A DNA stretch of 50,541 nucleotides. Source: Bacillota bacterium (lineage in GTDB: Bacteria; Bacillota_I; Bacilli_A; RF39; UBA660). Below the pieces are notes generated by a model. That model had not been told where the DNA came from, did no database searches, and worked only from the letters and a program-made list of their open reading frames with translations. The number at the start of each line of letters is the position of its first letter. The first letter of the stretch is position 1. The position numbers were made by a program, and so were the translations under genes. Positions 8,645 to 16,483 of this stretch are shown piece by piece. The stretch is taken from contig SVAH01000006.1 in NCBI GenBank assembly GCA_015059485.1, forward strand, positions 1-50,541, in the 5' to 3' direction.

Positions 8645-9342
8645 TAATCTTTTGTATAATATCCTCCGTAATAGCCACCATAGTAGCCACCATAATAAGA
8701 ACTTGTATTCTTAATTGGAACTTTATTTAAGATAATACCTGCTATATTTACCTCTAATGCTTTTAAACTTTTTATAGTATTTTCTAAGAATTTCATTTTA
8801 GTATAATTTGAAGATGCTACTACTACTACCTCTTCAACATATTTTGTGAAAACTAATGAATCTGTAAGACCATTAATTGGTGTACCATCAAATATTATAA
8901 TATCAAAATCTTTAGATGCAGCTTTTATAAATTCTGCTGCATTATTACTATCTAGTAATTCTGATGGATTTGGTGGAACTGTTCCACGTGATATAAATGA
9001 TAAATTTTCTATTTTAGTACTTTTTATATAATCTTGATAATTTTTTGAATCATTATCTACTAAAAGATTTGAAAAACCTTTAGTATTAGATACTTTAAAT
9101 ATTTTATGAAGTCTTCCTAATCGTAGATCACTATCTACAAGTAATACTTTTAAATCTTTTTGAGCAAATGATATTGCTAAATTGGCACTTATAAAGCTTT
9201 TTCCTTCACCTTGTACGGAAGATGTTACAAGTATTGTTTTATTTTTCTTTAACTTAAGTGAAAATTGAATGTTAGTTCTTACTACACGAATAGCTTCAGA
9301 TATTGAAGACTTTGGATTTTTCTTTACTATTAACTCGTCCAT
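8644..9342 (-). CDS. CpsD/CapB-type tyrosine kinase, copy 1
   Basis: This 232-residue BY-kinase has Walker A SSVQGEGKS, Walker A' VDSDLRLGRLH and Walker B IIFDGTPINGLTD. The C-terminus is an exceptionally regular tyrosine tail, four YY pairs separated by GG (SSYYGGYYGGYYGGYYTKD), giving eight phosphorylation sites. The tail is encoded by a short in-frame DNA repeat at about 8656-8695, which could change length by slippage. It follows CpsC1 without a gap and overlaps CpsB by one base. Confidence 0.9.
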   Translation of the reverse strand: MDELIVKKNPKSSISEAIRVVRTNIQFSLKLKKNKTILVTSSVQGEGKSFISANLAISFAQKDLKVLLVDSDLRLGRLHKIFKVSNTKGFSNLLVDNDSKNYQDYIKSTKIENLSFISRGTVPPNPSELLDSNNAAEFIKAASKDFDIIIFDGTPINGLTDSLVFTKYVEEVVVVASSNYTKMKFLENTIKSLKALEVNIAGIILNKVPIKNTSSYYGGYYGGYYGGYYTKD

Positions 9343-10052
9343 TACTTTCTCACCTTTCTACTCTTTTTAGCGCTTCTTGTTGTATTATAATTTGGTATTG
9401 CCCCTAAAACAGGTACATCAAATTTATCTTCTAATTGTTCTACAGTTTTGATTGAAGTATCAAAATAATATATTACTGTAATTATTCCAAATGCCACTAC
9501 TAAACCAATAGCAATAAACAAAACAGAAGATTTTAAAATGCTCATATTAGATTTTACTTTTGGAACTCTTGCTGCATCAAGTACACTAACATTTGATACA
9601 TTATAGATATCTTTTACTTCATCACTAAATACTTCAGCTATTTTAGATACTATTTTATATGCTTTTTTAGGATCTTCATCAGATACTGTTATTCTAATAA
9701 CCTCTGTATCTGTAACTGATGAAACTGATACATGTGATGCTAATGTAGATATTTCATAATCTAATCTTAATTCTTTAATAACTTGTGATAAGACTTTTTC
9801 ACTTTTAATTATTTCTTGATAAGTAGTAACTAATTTTTGATTTATAGTTAATTCATTATTATCAATAGATTGTTCTTCATTATTAAGATTAAAACCAGCT
9901 AAAATTAATGTTGTTTTTGATTCATATTTTGGATGTTCTATACCTACTTTATAAACTAAGCCAATTGCAAGTGTTACAAATATAATAATAGCTATATATA
10001 ATATTTTACTTTTATAATAATCTAATAGCTCTTTTAAATTAATTTCTTCCAT
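9342..10052 (-). CDS. CpsC/Wzz-type chain-length and kinase-activator protein, copy 1
   Basis: The start is set at the ATG at 10052, preceded by GAAGGGGAAG. The longer frame to 10136 would run through the promoter. The 236-residue protein starts MEEINLKELLDYYKSK and has a first helix (about 18-38). An external domain follows, then a proline-containing DAARVPKVKSNM linker, a second helix and a basic cytoplasmic tail. It is paralogous to the 7157-7852 protein. It is expected to sit in the membrane, set polymer length and activate kinase copy 1. Confidence 0.87.
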   Translation of the reverse strand: MEEINLKELLDYYKSKILYIAIIIFVTLAIGLVYKVGIEHPKYESKTTLILAGFNLNNEEQSIDNNELTINQKLVTTYQEIIKSEKVLSQVIKELRLDYEISTLASHVSVSSVTDTEVIRITVSDEDPKKAYKIVSKIAEVFSDEVKDIYNVSNVSVLDAARVPKVKSNMSILKSSVLFIAIGLVVAFGIITVIYYFDTSIKTVEQLEDKFDVPVLGAIPNYNTTRSAKKSRKVRK

Positions 10053-10079
10053 ATAAACTTCCCCTTCAAAGTGCTTTTT

Positions 10080-10107
10080 ATTATAGCACTTTTTTGTAAA
10101 TTTACAA
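10080..10107 (-). promoter_or_regulatory. cps promoter with palindromic operator
   Basis: On the minus strand TTGTAA (10102-10107) lies 16 bases before TATAAT (10080-10085). The -35 is the first part of a perfect 14-base palindrome, TTGTAAATTTACAA (10094-10107), a likely repressor site. Around the -10, AAGTGC and GCACTT form a short inverted repeat in the start of the transcript. Confidence 0.65.
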
Positions 10108-10134
10108 GTATTTTTTGACATTTTTCGACACAAC

Positions 10135-10175
10135 AAAAAAGTAAAGTAATCATAAATAAGTCACTTTACTTTTTT
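10135..10175 (-). terminator. Terminator after first vanZ-like gene
   Basis: A 13-bp stem (AAAAAAGTAAAGT with its complement at 10163-10175) has a 15-base loop. It overlaps the stop codon and separates the VanZ gene from the cps promoter. Confidence 0.75.
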
Positions 10176-10613
10176 ATTATAAAATTTAATAATTATTGTT
10201 GCTAGAATACTACCACAAGTGTCAATTATAATATCAAATATTCTTCCTGTTCTATTACTTACAAATAACTGATGAAACTCATCAAAAGAAGCAAACATTA
10301 TACATAAAAGAATTGTATTAAAATATATTAAGTTAATATTTTTATTTATATAAAATAGTAATTTATATATTAAAATGGCTAAAATAAAATATTCTAAAAA
10401 ATGTGCTAATTTTCTAAATGGATAATTAAATTTAACTATTATAAGTTCATTATATACATCTTTATGTGTGATATCTTCATAAAGACATATGAATTTATTT
10501 AATATACCTTTACTTAAACTATTTGAATCAGTCGCATTATTTGATGAAAAAAGAAATATAATTATTAAAAATAAAACAACAAAGATAGAATAAATAATTA
10601 CTTTTTTCTTCAT
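10161..10613 (-). CDS. VanZ family membrane protein, copy 1
   Basis: This 150-residue protein has four membrane helices with the VanZ-like motifs SSNNATDSN after helix 1, KLAHFLEYFILA in helix 2 and SFDEFHQLFVSNRTGRIFDI before the last helix. VanZ proteins contribute to low-level teicoplanin resistance in enterococci, and relatives often accompany polysaccharide loci; the biochemical role is unclear. It is paralogous to the next gene. A promoter (TTGCTA, 17 bases, TATATT) lies directly upstream. Confidence 0.85.
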   Translation of the reverse strand: MKKKVIIYSIFVVLFLIIIFLFSSNNATDSNSLSKGILNKFICLYEDITHKDVYNELIIVKFNYPFRKLAHFLEYFILAILIYKLLFYINKNINLIYFNTILLCIMFASFDEFHQLFVSNRTGRIFDIIIDTCGSILATIIIKFYNKKVK

Positions 10614-10640
10614 ATTATCACTGCCCTTTTTGCATGTCTT

Positions 10641-10669
10641 AATATACTACGAAATATGAATGATAGCAA
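10641..10669 (-). promoter_or_regulatory. Promoter of first vanZ-like gene
   Basis: TTGCTA (10664-10669) and TATATT (10641-10646) are separated by 17 bases on the minus strand. The -35 abuts the stop region of the upstream vanZ-like gene. Confidence 0.5.
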
Positions 10670-11128
10670 CTATTTTTTCATTTTTAGTTTACATATAAAA
10701 TAACTAATTAATATAGATGTTACTCCTCCAGATGTATCTATTAATACATCTTTTATAGATCCAGATCTATTACTTATAAATAACTGATGTATTTCATCAC
10801 TTGATGCATATATAATTATAAATATAATTGTATAAATAATTATACTAGGACTTATATCTATATATTCCTTTAAATAAATGAATACTAATATTGCAAGAGC
10901 AAAATATAAAAAGAAATGAGCACACTTTCTAACAATAAACATATATTTATTAGTTAACTCTATTTTATCTTCTTTTGTTAATTTTTCACTTGTTATAACT
11001 TCAACTATTTTATATAAAAAAGTATCACTAGTCTTTGTAGATTCTCTACCATTTTCATTTGAAAACATAAAGATTAATCCCATCCATACAATTACTAATA
11101 ACAATTTAATTACTTTTCTTTTATTCAT
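10670..11128 (-). CDS. VanZ family membrane protein, copy 2
   Basis: This 152-residue protein has the same four-helix layout and motifs as copy 1: FMFSNENGRES, RKCAHFFLYFALAIL and SSDEIHQLFISNRSGSIKDV. The two genes look like a tandem duplication that has diverged. The ATG at 11128 lies inside the end of the upstream ORF6N frame and has GGGTAG before it. Function beyond family membership is unknown. Confidence 0.85.
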   Translation of the reverse strand: MNKRKVIKLLLVIVWMGLIFMFSNENGRESTKTSDTFLYKIVEVITSEKLTKEDKIELTNKYMFIVRKCAHFFLYFALAILVFIYLKEYIDISPSIIIYTIIFIIIYASSDEIHQLFISNRSGSIKDVLIDTSGGVTSILISYFICKLKMKK

Positions 11129-11498
11129 ATCTATCTACCCATAACAATAATAACATAACTATCAAAAAAACTCTATCTAAATTATTCATATGCTTTTTTC
11201 TAAGCATTGCCACTCCCTGTTCTGTAAAAACTCTAGGATTCATATATTTTCCACCTCGAGTTTCAATACTTTTTTGGTCGCAAATTGCGACTAAAAAATT
11301 TTTGCTTTCTACATCATTTAATCTCCAACTAAATTTTTCTGGAAACTTTTCTTTATTTCTTCTTACAGCTTCATTAATTCTTTTTGTTTCCACATGATAC
11401 AGTTTAGCTAAATCAGAATCTAACATTACTTGTTTTCCTCTTATTTCATAAATCATATTTTCAATTTGTTCTTCATTATTTAATACAATATTGTTCAT
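11121..11498 (-). CDS. ORF6N-domain protein, probably C-terminally truncated
   Basis: The first 90 residues match the ORF6N DNA-binding domain common in phages and mobile elements: IYEIRGKQVMLDSDLAKLY, then RRNKEKFPEKFSWRL and PRVFTEQGVAML. After AML the expected helix (typically a serine-rich SSVLKS-type stretch) is replaced by RKKHMNNLDRVF and a short hydrophobic, Leu-rich end. The 3' part therefore appears to have been lost and the frame now runs into the VanZ gene. It is probably a phage-derived remnant that may still be expressed. GGGGG lies before the ATG. Confidence 0.7.
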   Translation of the reverse strand: MNNIVLNNEEQIENMIYEIRGKQVMLDSDLAKLYHVETKRINEAVRRNKEKFPEKFSWRLNDVESKNFLVAICDQKSIETRGGKYMNPRVFTEQGVAMLRKKHMNNLDRVFLIVMLLLLWVDRYE

Positions 11499-11525
11499 TT
11501 TATAACCCCCAAAAGTTTAATTTTC

Positions 11526-11548
11526 TTACTGCTAACAATAGTATATAA
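11526..11548 (-). promoter_or_regulatory. Leader motif shared with the gene at 39992-41203
   Basis: TTATATACTA, a 4-base gap and TAGCAGTAA lie upstream of the ORF6N gene. Nearly the same sequence lies upstream of the unknown gene ending at 41203 (41226-41247). TATACT can serve as the -10 box. Confidence 0.4.
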
Positions 11549-11581
11549 CGCGAACGTATTTTTGCAAACAATTATATAAAA

Positions 11582-11607
11582 AAACTTTATCATTTTTGAT
11601 AAAGTTT
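11582..11607 (-). terminator. Terminator after DUF2441-like gene
   Basis: An 11-bp stem (AAACTTTATCA with TGATAAAGTTT) has a TTTT loop. It overlaps the stop codon of the 11606-12268 gene. Confidence 0.75.
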
Positions 11608-12268
11608 ATCTTCTAATTTCTTCTACTTTTTCTAGTATTCTAACTCTTCCCTGAATAAGATATTCATCTTGATATAAATTAAAATCTTTTTTTCTTGGAT
11701 TAAAATATCTTGATGCCAATGCATATGATTCTCTATAAGTGCTTTCTTCAAATGGTAATAATTGTTCATTTGTATGAAAAACTTCATCACAAGCATCAAT
11801 TCTATAGATATCAGCATCTATCATACCAATAATATTAGTCCAATAATTTATTCCTTCCTCATTGCATGCATACATAGCATGTAATCTTGATGGTTTATCA
11901 GGAAAATTATCTTTTCTATAATCTTCAACTGACAATTCTCTTTTTAAAAATTGCATATTTAAAATAATTTTTCTCGCTTCTTTTAATGCTTTTATTTTTT
12001 CTTCATTAGTACCATCAGATGTTACTAATACATCTAGTAAATTAACTAAACTAACTTCATTAGTATATTGAGTAAATCCACCATAAGATAATATTTGATT
12101 TAGCATATTAGAACTTATTGGAAATTCACTAACAGGTACTGCTGTTTTAGTATCCATTACTCTTTCAAATAATCTATTATTATATAAACCTTTATTAATT
12201 ATTATTTCTTTATTAGGTTTATACATTCTATCTTTATTACCTAATGTATGAATATGATATAATTCCAT
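11606..12268 (-). CDS. DUF2441-like protein
   Basis: This 220-residue soluble protein starts MELYHIHTLGNKDRMYKPNK and contains AMYACNEEGINYWTNIIG. It ends with a YRESYALASRYF and QGRVRILEKVEEIR segment. These features recall DUF2441 proteins of unknown function, but I am recognising this from memory. No membrane segment or catalytic motif is evident. AGGAAGG precedes the ATG. It stands between the ORF6N remnant and the flippase remnant in what looks like a rearranged part of the polysaccharide locus. Confidence 0.55.
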   Translation of the reverse strand: MELYHIHTLGNKDRMYKPNKEIIINKGLYNNRLFERVMDTKTAVPVSEFPISSNMLNQILSYGGFTQYTNEVSLVNLLDVLVTSDGTNEEKIKALKEARKIILNMQFLKRELSVEDYRKDNFPDKPSRLHAMYACNEEGINYWTNIIGMIDADIYRIDACDEVFHTNEQLLPFEESTYRESYALASRYFNPRKKDFNLYQDEYLIQGRVRILEKVEEIRR

Positions 12269-12271
12269 TTT

Positions 12272-12628
12272 TTACCTTCCTTTCTTTAGTTTTGAGATTA
12301 ATATTTTTGTGTATTTAACATATTCTTTATTTAAACTTATAAAGTATATAATTGATATTAACAAACTAATAATATGTATATATATATTGTTACATATGTA
12401 CATTATTTTACATATTATAAATATTATTGTAAAAATAATTGATTTCAGATAATTCAATTTAAATTTTATATACTTTCTACAATCAATATAACGGTATACA
12501 CTAACACATAAGTATGCTATTAATGTAGATACAACAGCAGTCCATAATCCTATAAACTTTATTAATAATAAGTTTGTTATTAAATTAATAATTGCAGATA
12601 CTATTGTTGTATTAGTGATTTCTTTTGA
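12272..12628 (-). pseudogene. C-terminal remnant of a second flippase
   Basis: Read in one frame from just after a TAA (12629-12631), this encodes about 118 residues, from KEITNTTIVSAIINLITN through LLLIKFIGLWTAVVSTLIAY to KYTKILISKLKKGR. It aligns along its length with the C-terminal quarter of the intact neighbour flippase (KTTLISAVINIVINVLLIKY, IGLFAAAFSTLIAYVIIG, then a closing Lys-rich end). The N-terminal three quarters and a start are missing. It is probably the leftover of a flippase gene replaced by recombination. Confidence 0.8.
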
Positions 12629-12667
12629 TTATAAATTTTTTTATATTGCAAAATATGCAAACAAATT

Positions 12668-14068
12668 TTAACTCTTTTTAACTTTTTTTATGAGGTTAAT
12701 ATAATAATTCATACTGTTCTTATTAAGAATTATTAAACAGAGAATAATTAACAAAATATTAATTACATTTGTAATTATATAATTATACAAATATATTAAA
12801 CTACTAATCAAAAATAATAAAGAATATATCAATATCAACTTAATATTTAGATTAAAATCAATACTTTTTTTACATTTTTTATATCTAAGAAATCCAATAA
12901 TTACATATGCAATTAAAGTTGAAAAAGCAGCAGCAAACAAACCAATGTATTTTATTAATAAAACATTAATTACAATATTTATTACTGCAGATATTAATGT
13001 AGTTTTTGCTATTGTTTTTGTTTCTCCATAAACAACTAATATACTTCCAATTAAAGTTGAAATAATACTATGTATATTTGAATATAACAGTATAGGAATA
13101 TAATTATATGAACTAATATAATCCTTACCTATTGCAATATCAAAAACCAATGGAATGGCAGCAACGATAATTAGAGAAATAGATAAAAATAATTTTATTA
13201 TTTCGTTTCCTAATTTGGAAATATACATACTTGCATCAGGATCGTTTTTATGTGTAATAATTGCTTCTTGCCATGACATATTAAATATTAAAAATATAGA
13301 ATTTAAAATGTTTGAAAATTTACAAGAAATGGAATAAATACCGTTATATGCAACTCCTAAAAAGAAAGAAATAATAGTTCTATCTGAAACATTCACAATC
13401 CACCAAGAGGAAGCATCCAAAATCATAGGAGTTGAATATTTTATAATTTGCTTAGTTTTTGATTCTTTTATTATCTTAAAGTCAAATTTTGGATGTATTT
13501 TTATTAAACAATATGCAATACATACAGCATTAGCAACTGATGAAGCTATTAAAATACTTTTAGCATTCATTTTCATTACAATAATTAATAGCATAGTAAA
13601 TATTAAAAGAGTAATACTTGTAATAATGCAAGCTATTGAATATTCTTTATTCATTTTTAATCCACGTAACATTTGTAAAAAAACAATTGAAGCTGAAGAA
13701 ATTATTAAATTTAACAATACATACCAAAAATAATGGATATGTATAAAGAATGATAACACAACTCCAATAATTAATGATACAAAAGAAGAAATAAGAAATA
13801 ATGAAACTATAATACTTATTATTTTGCCTTTTTCTTCTTCTTTATTTCTATTTTCTGACAGAAATTTTAACCCTGCAACATCCATTCGAATATTTACAAA
13901 AGGAATTAGCAAAGTTATAAAGGTTTGATATAAATCAATTAGACCATAATCAGTTGTTAATAAGTATCTGGTATATATAGGTAGACATAAGAATGAAACT
14001 AATTGAGTTGCAAATTTTCCAAAAAACAAAATTATTGTATTTGATATAAATTCCCTTCCCCTATTCAT
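12668..14068 (-). CDS. Polysaccharide flippase (Wzx/MATE-like)
   Basis: This 466-residue protein has 12 or more membrane helices. It starts MNRGREFISNTIILFFGKF and has a family-like early segment (YTRYLLTTDYGLIDLYQT). It should flip undecaprenyl-linked repeat units to the outer face for polymerisation by the Wzy-like protein (16484-17560). The start overlaps the ATP-grasp gene stop by one base (TAATG), so it is the last gene of the 17560-12668 operon. The tail ends in a basic stretch (INLIKKVKKS). Confidence 0.88.
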   Translation of the reverse strand: MNRGREFISNTIILFFGKFATQLVSFLCLPIYTRYLLTTDYGLIDLYQTFITLLIPFVNIRMDVAGLKFLSENRNKEEEKGKIISIIVSLFLISSFVSLIIGVVLSFFIHIHYFWYVLLNLIISSASIVFLQMLRGLKMNKEYSIACIITSITLLIFTMLLIIVMKMNAKSILIASSVANAVCIAYCLIKIHPKFDFKIIKESKTKQIIKYSTPMILDASSWWIVNVSDRTIISFFLGVAYNGIYSISCKFSNILNSIFLIFNMSWQEAIITHKNDPDASMYISKLGNEIIKLFLSISLIIVAAIPLVFDIAIGKDYISSYNYIPILLYSNIHSIISTLIGSILVVYGETKTIAKTTLISAVINIVINVLLIKYIGLFAAAFSTLIAYVIIGFLRYKKCKKSIDFNLNIKLILIYSLLFLISSLIYLYNYIITNVINILLIILCLIILNKNSMNYYINLIKKVKKS

Positions 14069-15750
14069 TATATAATCTCCTTATGAATACTATGCTTCAT
14101 GAATCTTTTTATTGTAAACCTTTTAATTTTGGTAAATCCTATTTTTTCAAAATTATGCCATGACGGAATATTATACTCGTAAACTACAGAGTATAAATTT
14201 GCTTTTTGTTCTTTTATATAATAATCTATCAACAATTGAATAATAATGCATTGATAATTCTTTCCTCTATACTTTGGATCAACAAAGATATTGCAAAACA
14301 AGTAACTATTTGACTCATTTATTTTTATAAATCGATCCATCGCACCTTTAGATTTAATAATCCCTCTAGCAATAAATCTATCGCCATCTTTGTCTGTTAA
14401 TACTATTCCATGTATATTGTTGTTTTTAAAGGTTTGTTTATATTCTTTTATATTTTCTTGCGAATCATTCAATAAATTTATATTATCAAGTGTTATTTCA
14501 GTTATATTGTATTCTTTTTTTTGTTCAAATAATGATAAATCTTTTTTTTGGGCTTTTAATAAAACTGTTGGTTTTGACTTATGATAAATCTTACCAAAGT
14601 TTGAAAAGAAATTATATAATCCCAAATTATTTAATAATTTGTTGAAAAATAATTTTTTACTTGGAACTTTATCATTTTTATTGAATACAAGTAACATGGA
14701 ACTTCTCTTCTTATCTTTAAAATGTTGCTTTATGCTTATATTTTTATCAATAATCTGATGAATTTCTGCAAGTTCATCCATAACATAATATTCATCTTCT
14801 ATTTTTGGGGATTCAACAAACATATTATTAATACATGATAAATAGTAGTTATAACATAAATATGAATTACTATATAAATAAGTCAACCCACTATTTCTAA
14901 AATTAATTTCATTTAAATAGAATTTATTATCTTTGAAGAAAAATTCCACATCAAACATTCCATTGTAATTCAAATCTTTTATTATTTTTTCAATTTTGTT
15001 TATTTCTTTTTTCATTCTATCATACTTACGAACAATACCAAATGTTAAGCTTCCCCTTTTTAAAGGCCAAATTCTTTCTTTTTGAATGTATCCTGAAATA
15101 GAAATACAGCCATTGTAACAATAACCGGACATATCACATTCATAATCAAAATCAATTAATTCTTGTATTAGCAGTCTTTTATAATTATGAAAATAATAAA
15201 AATCCATCTTATTTAGAAATTCTATTTCATTATTTACAATTGAAATATCTTCTTTTTTTCCATCAATACTTAAAAGAGGCTTTATAATAATAGGCATTTT
15301 TATATTTTTAAGTTTGTGTTTATCTTTATATGGTAATTCTACTATCTCACTTTTAGCCATATTAACATCATATTTTCTAAAAAGTAAAAATTGTTCATAT
15401 TTGTCCATATATTTATTTATATTATTACTTTTACAATTCATATTTTGAACATAAAAATTATTAGTTAGCTTATCAAAATTGCAATCTAAAATAGAAGCTG
15501 CCTTATCTGATGTTGGAATTATTACTGGCTTTTCTTTTTCATTTGAAAAAAGGTCAATAATTGTTAGAATTGCTTCTTCCTCATCTTTACAAATCCAATA
15601 CTTTTCAATGTATTTACTCTTAGTAATTGCAACAAGTTTACTATTCGATATTACAAATAAAAATGGCTTAATCCCGTTTTCACCAAATGCCCTAATTACT
15701 CCAAGAGCATTAGAATGATCCCCACCAATAACTATTACTTTATTCTTCAT
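14068..15750 (-). CDS. ATP-grasp ligase fused to a GNAT acetyltransferase domain
   Basis: This 560-residue protein has an N-terminal ATP-grasp fold of the carboxylate-amine ligase type (about 1-320). It starts VIVIGGDHSNALGVIRAFG and has the lysine segment MPIIIKPLLSIDG and metal-binding acidic motifs (FDVEFFFKDN, LNEINFRNSG). Residues about 410-560 form a GNAT-like domain: NIFVDPKYRGKNYQCIIIQ is the acetyl-CoA loop region and IPSWHNFEKIGF is the final strand-helix. The enzyme may join an amino acid to a sugar acid and acylate it, or vice versa, decorating the polysaccharide. Substrates are inferred only from context. AGGAGC precedes the ATG. Confidence 0.75.
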   Translation of the reverse strand: MKNKVIVIGGDHSNALGVIRAFGENGIKPFLFVISNSKLVAITKSKYIEKYWICKDEEEAILTIIDLFSNEKEKPVIIPTSDKAASILDCNFDKLTNNFYVQNMNCKSNNINKYMDKYEQFLLFRKYDVNMAKSEIVELPYKDKHKLKNIKMPIIIKPLLSIDGKKEDISIVNNEIEFLNKMDFYYFHNYKRLLIQELIDFDYECDMSGYCYNGCISISGYIQKERIWPLKRGSLTFGIVRKYDRMKKEINKIEKIIKDLNYNGMFDVEFFFKDNKFYLNEINFRNSGLTYLYSNSYLCYNYYLSCINNMFVESPKIEDEYYVMDELAEIHQIIDKNISIKQHFKDKKRSSMLLVFNKNDKVPSKKLFFNKLLNNLGLYNFFSNFGKIYHKSKPTVLLKAQKKDLSLFEQKKEYNITEITLDNINLLNDSQENIKEYKQTFKNNNIHGIVLTDKDGDRFIARGIIKSKGAMDRFIKINESNSYLFCNIFVDPKYRGKNYQCIIIQLLIDYYIKEQKANLYSVVYEYNIPSWHNFEKIGFTKIKRFTIKRFMKHSIHKEII

Positions 15751-15760
15751 TATATAGCTC

Positions 15761-16483
15761 CTATCTTTTTGTATTTTTTAATTTTCTATAAAATTTTATT
15801 AAATAGTATAAAAAATAATCTAAAATATTTCTTTTCCTATTTTCGTATTTTTTTATTGTATTAGAAATATCAATATTAAAATATTTGAAATTCTTTTTTA
15901 AAAAATTTTCTAAATAAATAAAGTCACTATCCACCATTTTATTTGGATGATAAACAAATGTATAAATTCCAAATGGTAATATTTTATGAGGAGTGTCAAA
16001 AATATTTGGTAAAAAAACAACTCCATTATCATTATATGGATATAGTGCAACTCCATCAGAGATAAAGTCAAAAAAGGACAAATCTTTACAAACTTTAATT
16101 GTAGTATTATCAAAGGTATGAGCAGGTGCAAAAAAACACGTAGGGATAATGCCATGCTGTTTTAATATTTTGTTTCCATGTTGAATATTATCCCTTTGAT
16201 TTATGTAATCTTTTCCACAATACTCAGTTCTTATTTTACTAGATAAATTATGATTTAGTCCGTGCTGAGCAATAATCCATTTTTTTCGTTCCCAATTATT
16301 AGCATATTTATTCCAAAAATCAGAAATTTTTTTATATTGAAGCAATTCCTCATCTTTACAATCAGGTATAATTCCCACAATTGGTTTAATATTATATTTA
16401 TCTAATAAACTTTCAATTCTATCCCAATTTTTTTTATTCATATTAGGGCAAGCATCATCTAACCTTATAATATATTTAATCAT
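15761..16483 (-). CDS. DUF2334/polysaccharide deacetylase-like protein
   Basis: This 240-residue protein has the (beta/alpha) barrel motifs of carbohydrate esterase family 4-like DUF2334 proteins: IIRLDDACPN at the N-terminus (metal/catalytic Asp pair), IAQHGLNHNL (His motif) and CFFAPAHTFDN. No signal peptide is seen, so it probably acts in the cytoplasm on a lipid-linked or nucleotide-linked sugar. The basic C-terminus (YRKLKNTKR) may contact the membrane. It lies between the Wzy-like and ATP-grasp genes and is translated with them. Confidence 0.72.
   Translation of the reverse strand: MIKYIIRLDDACPNMNKKNWDRIESLLDKYNIKPIVGIIPDCKDEELLQYKKISDFWNKYANNWERKKWIIAQHGLNHNLSSKIRTEYCGKDYINQRDNIQHGNKILKQHGIIPTCFFAPAHTFDNTTIKVCKDLSFFDFISDGVALYPYNDNGVVFLPNIFDTPHKILPFGIYTFVYHPNKMVDSDFIYLENFLKKNFKYFNIDISNTIKKYENRKRNILDYFLYYLIKFYRKLKNTKR

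Noticed and set aside
11632-11817. Minus-strand 61-residue ORF inside the DUF2441-like gene
   Set aside because: It is an overlapping frame of the larger gene without its own start signals.
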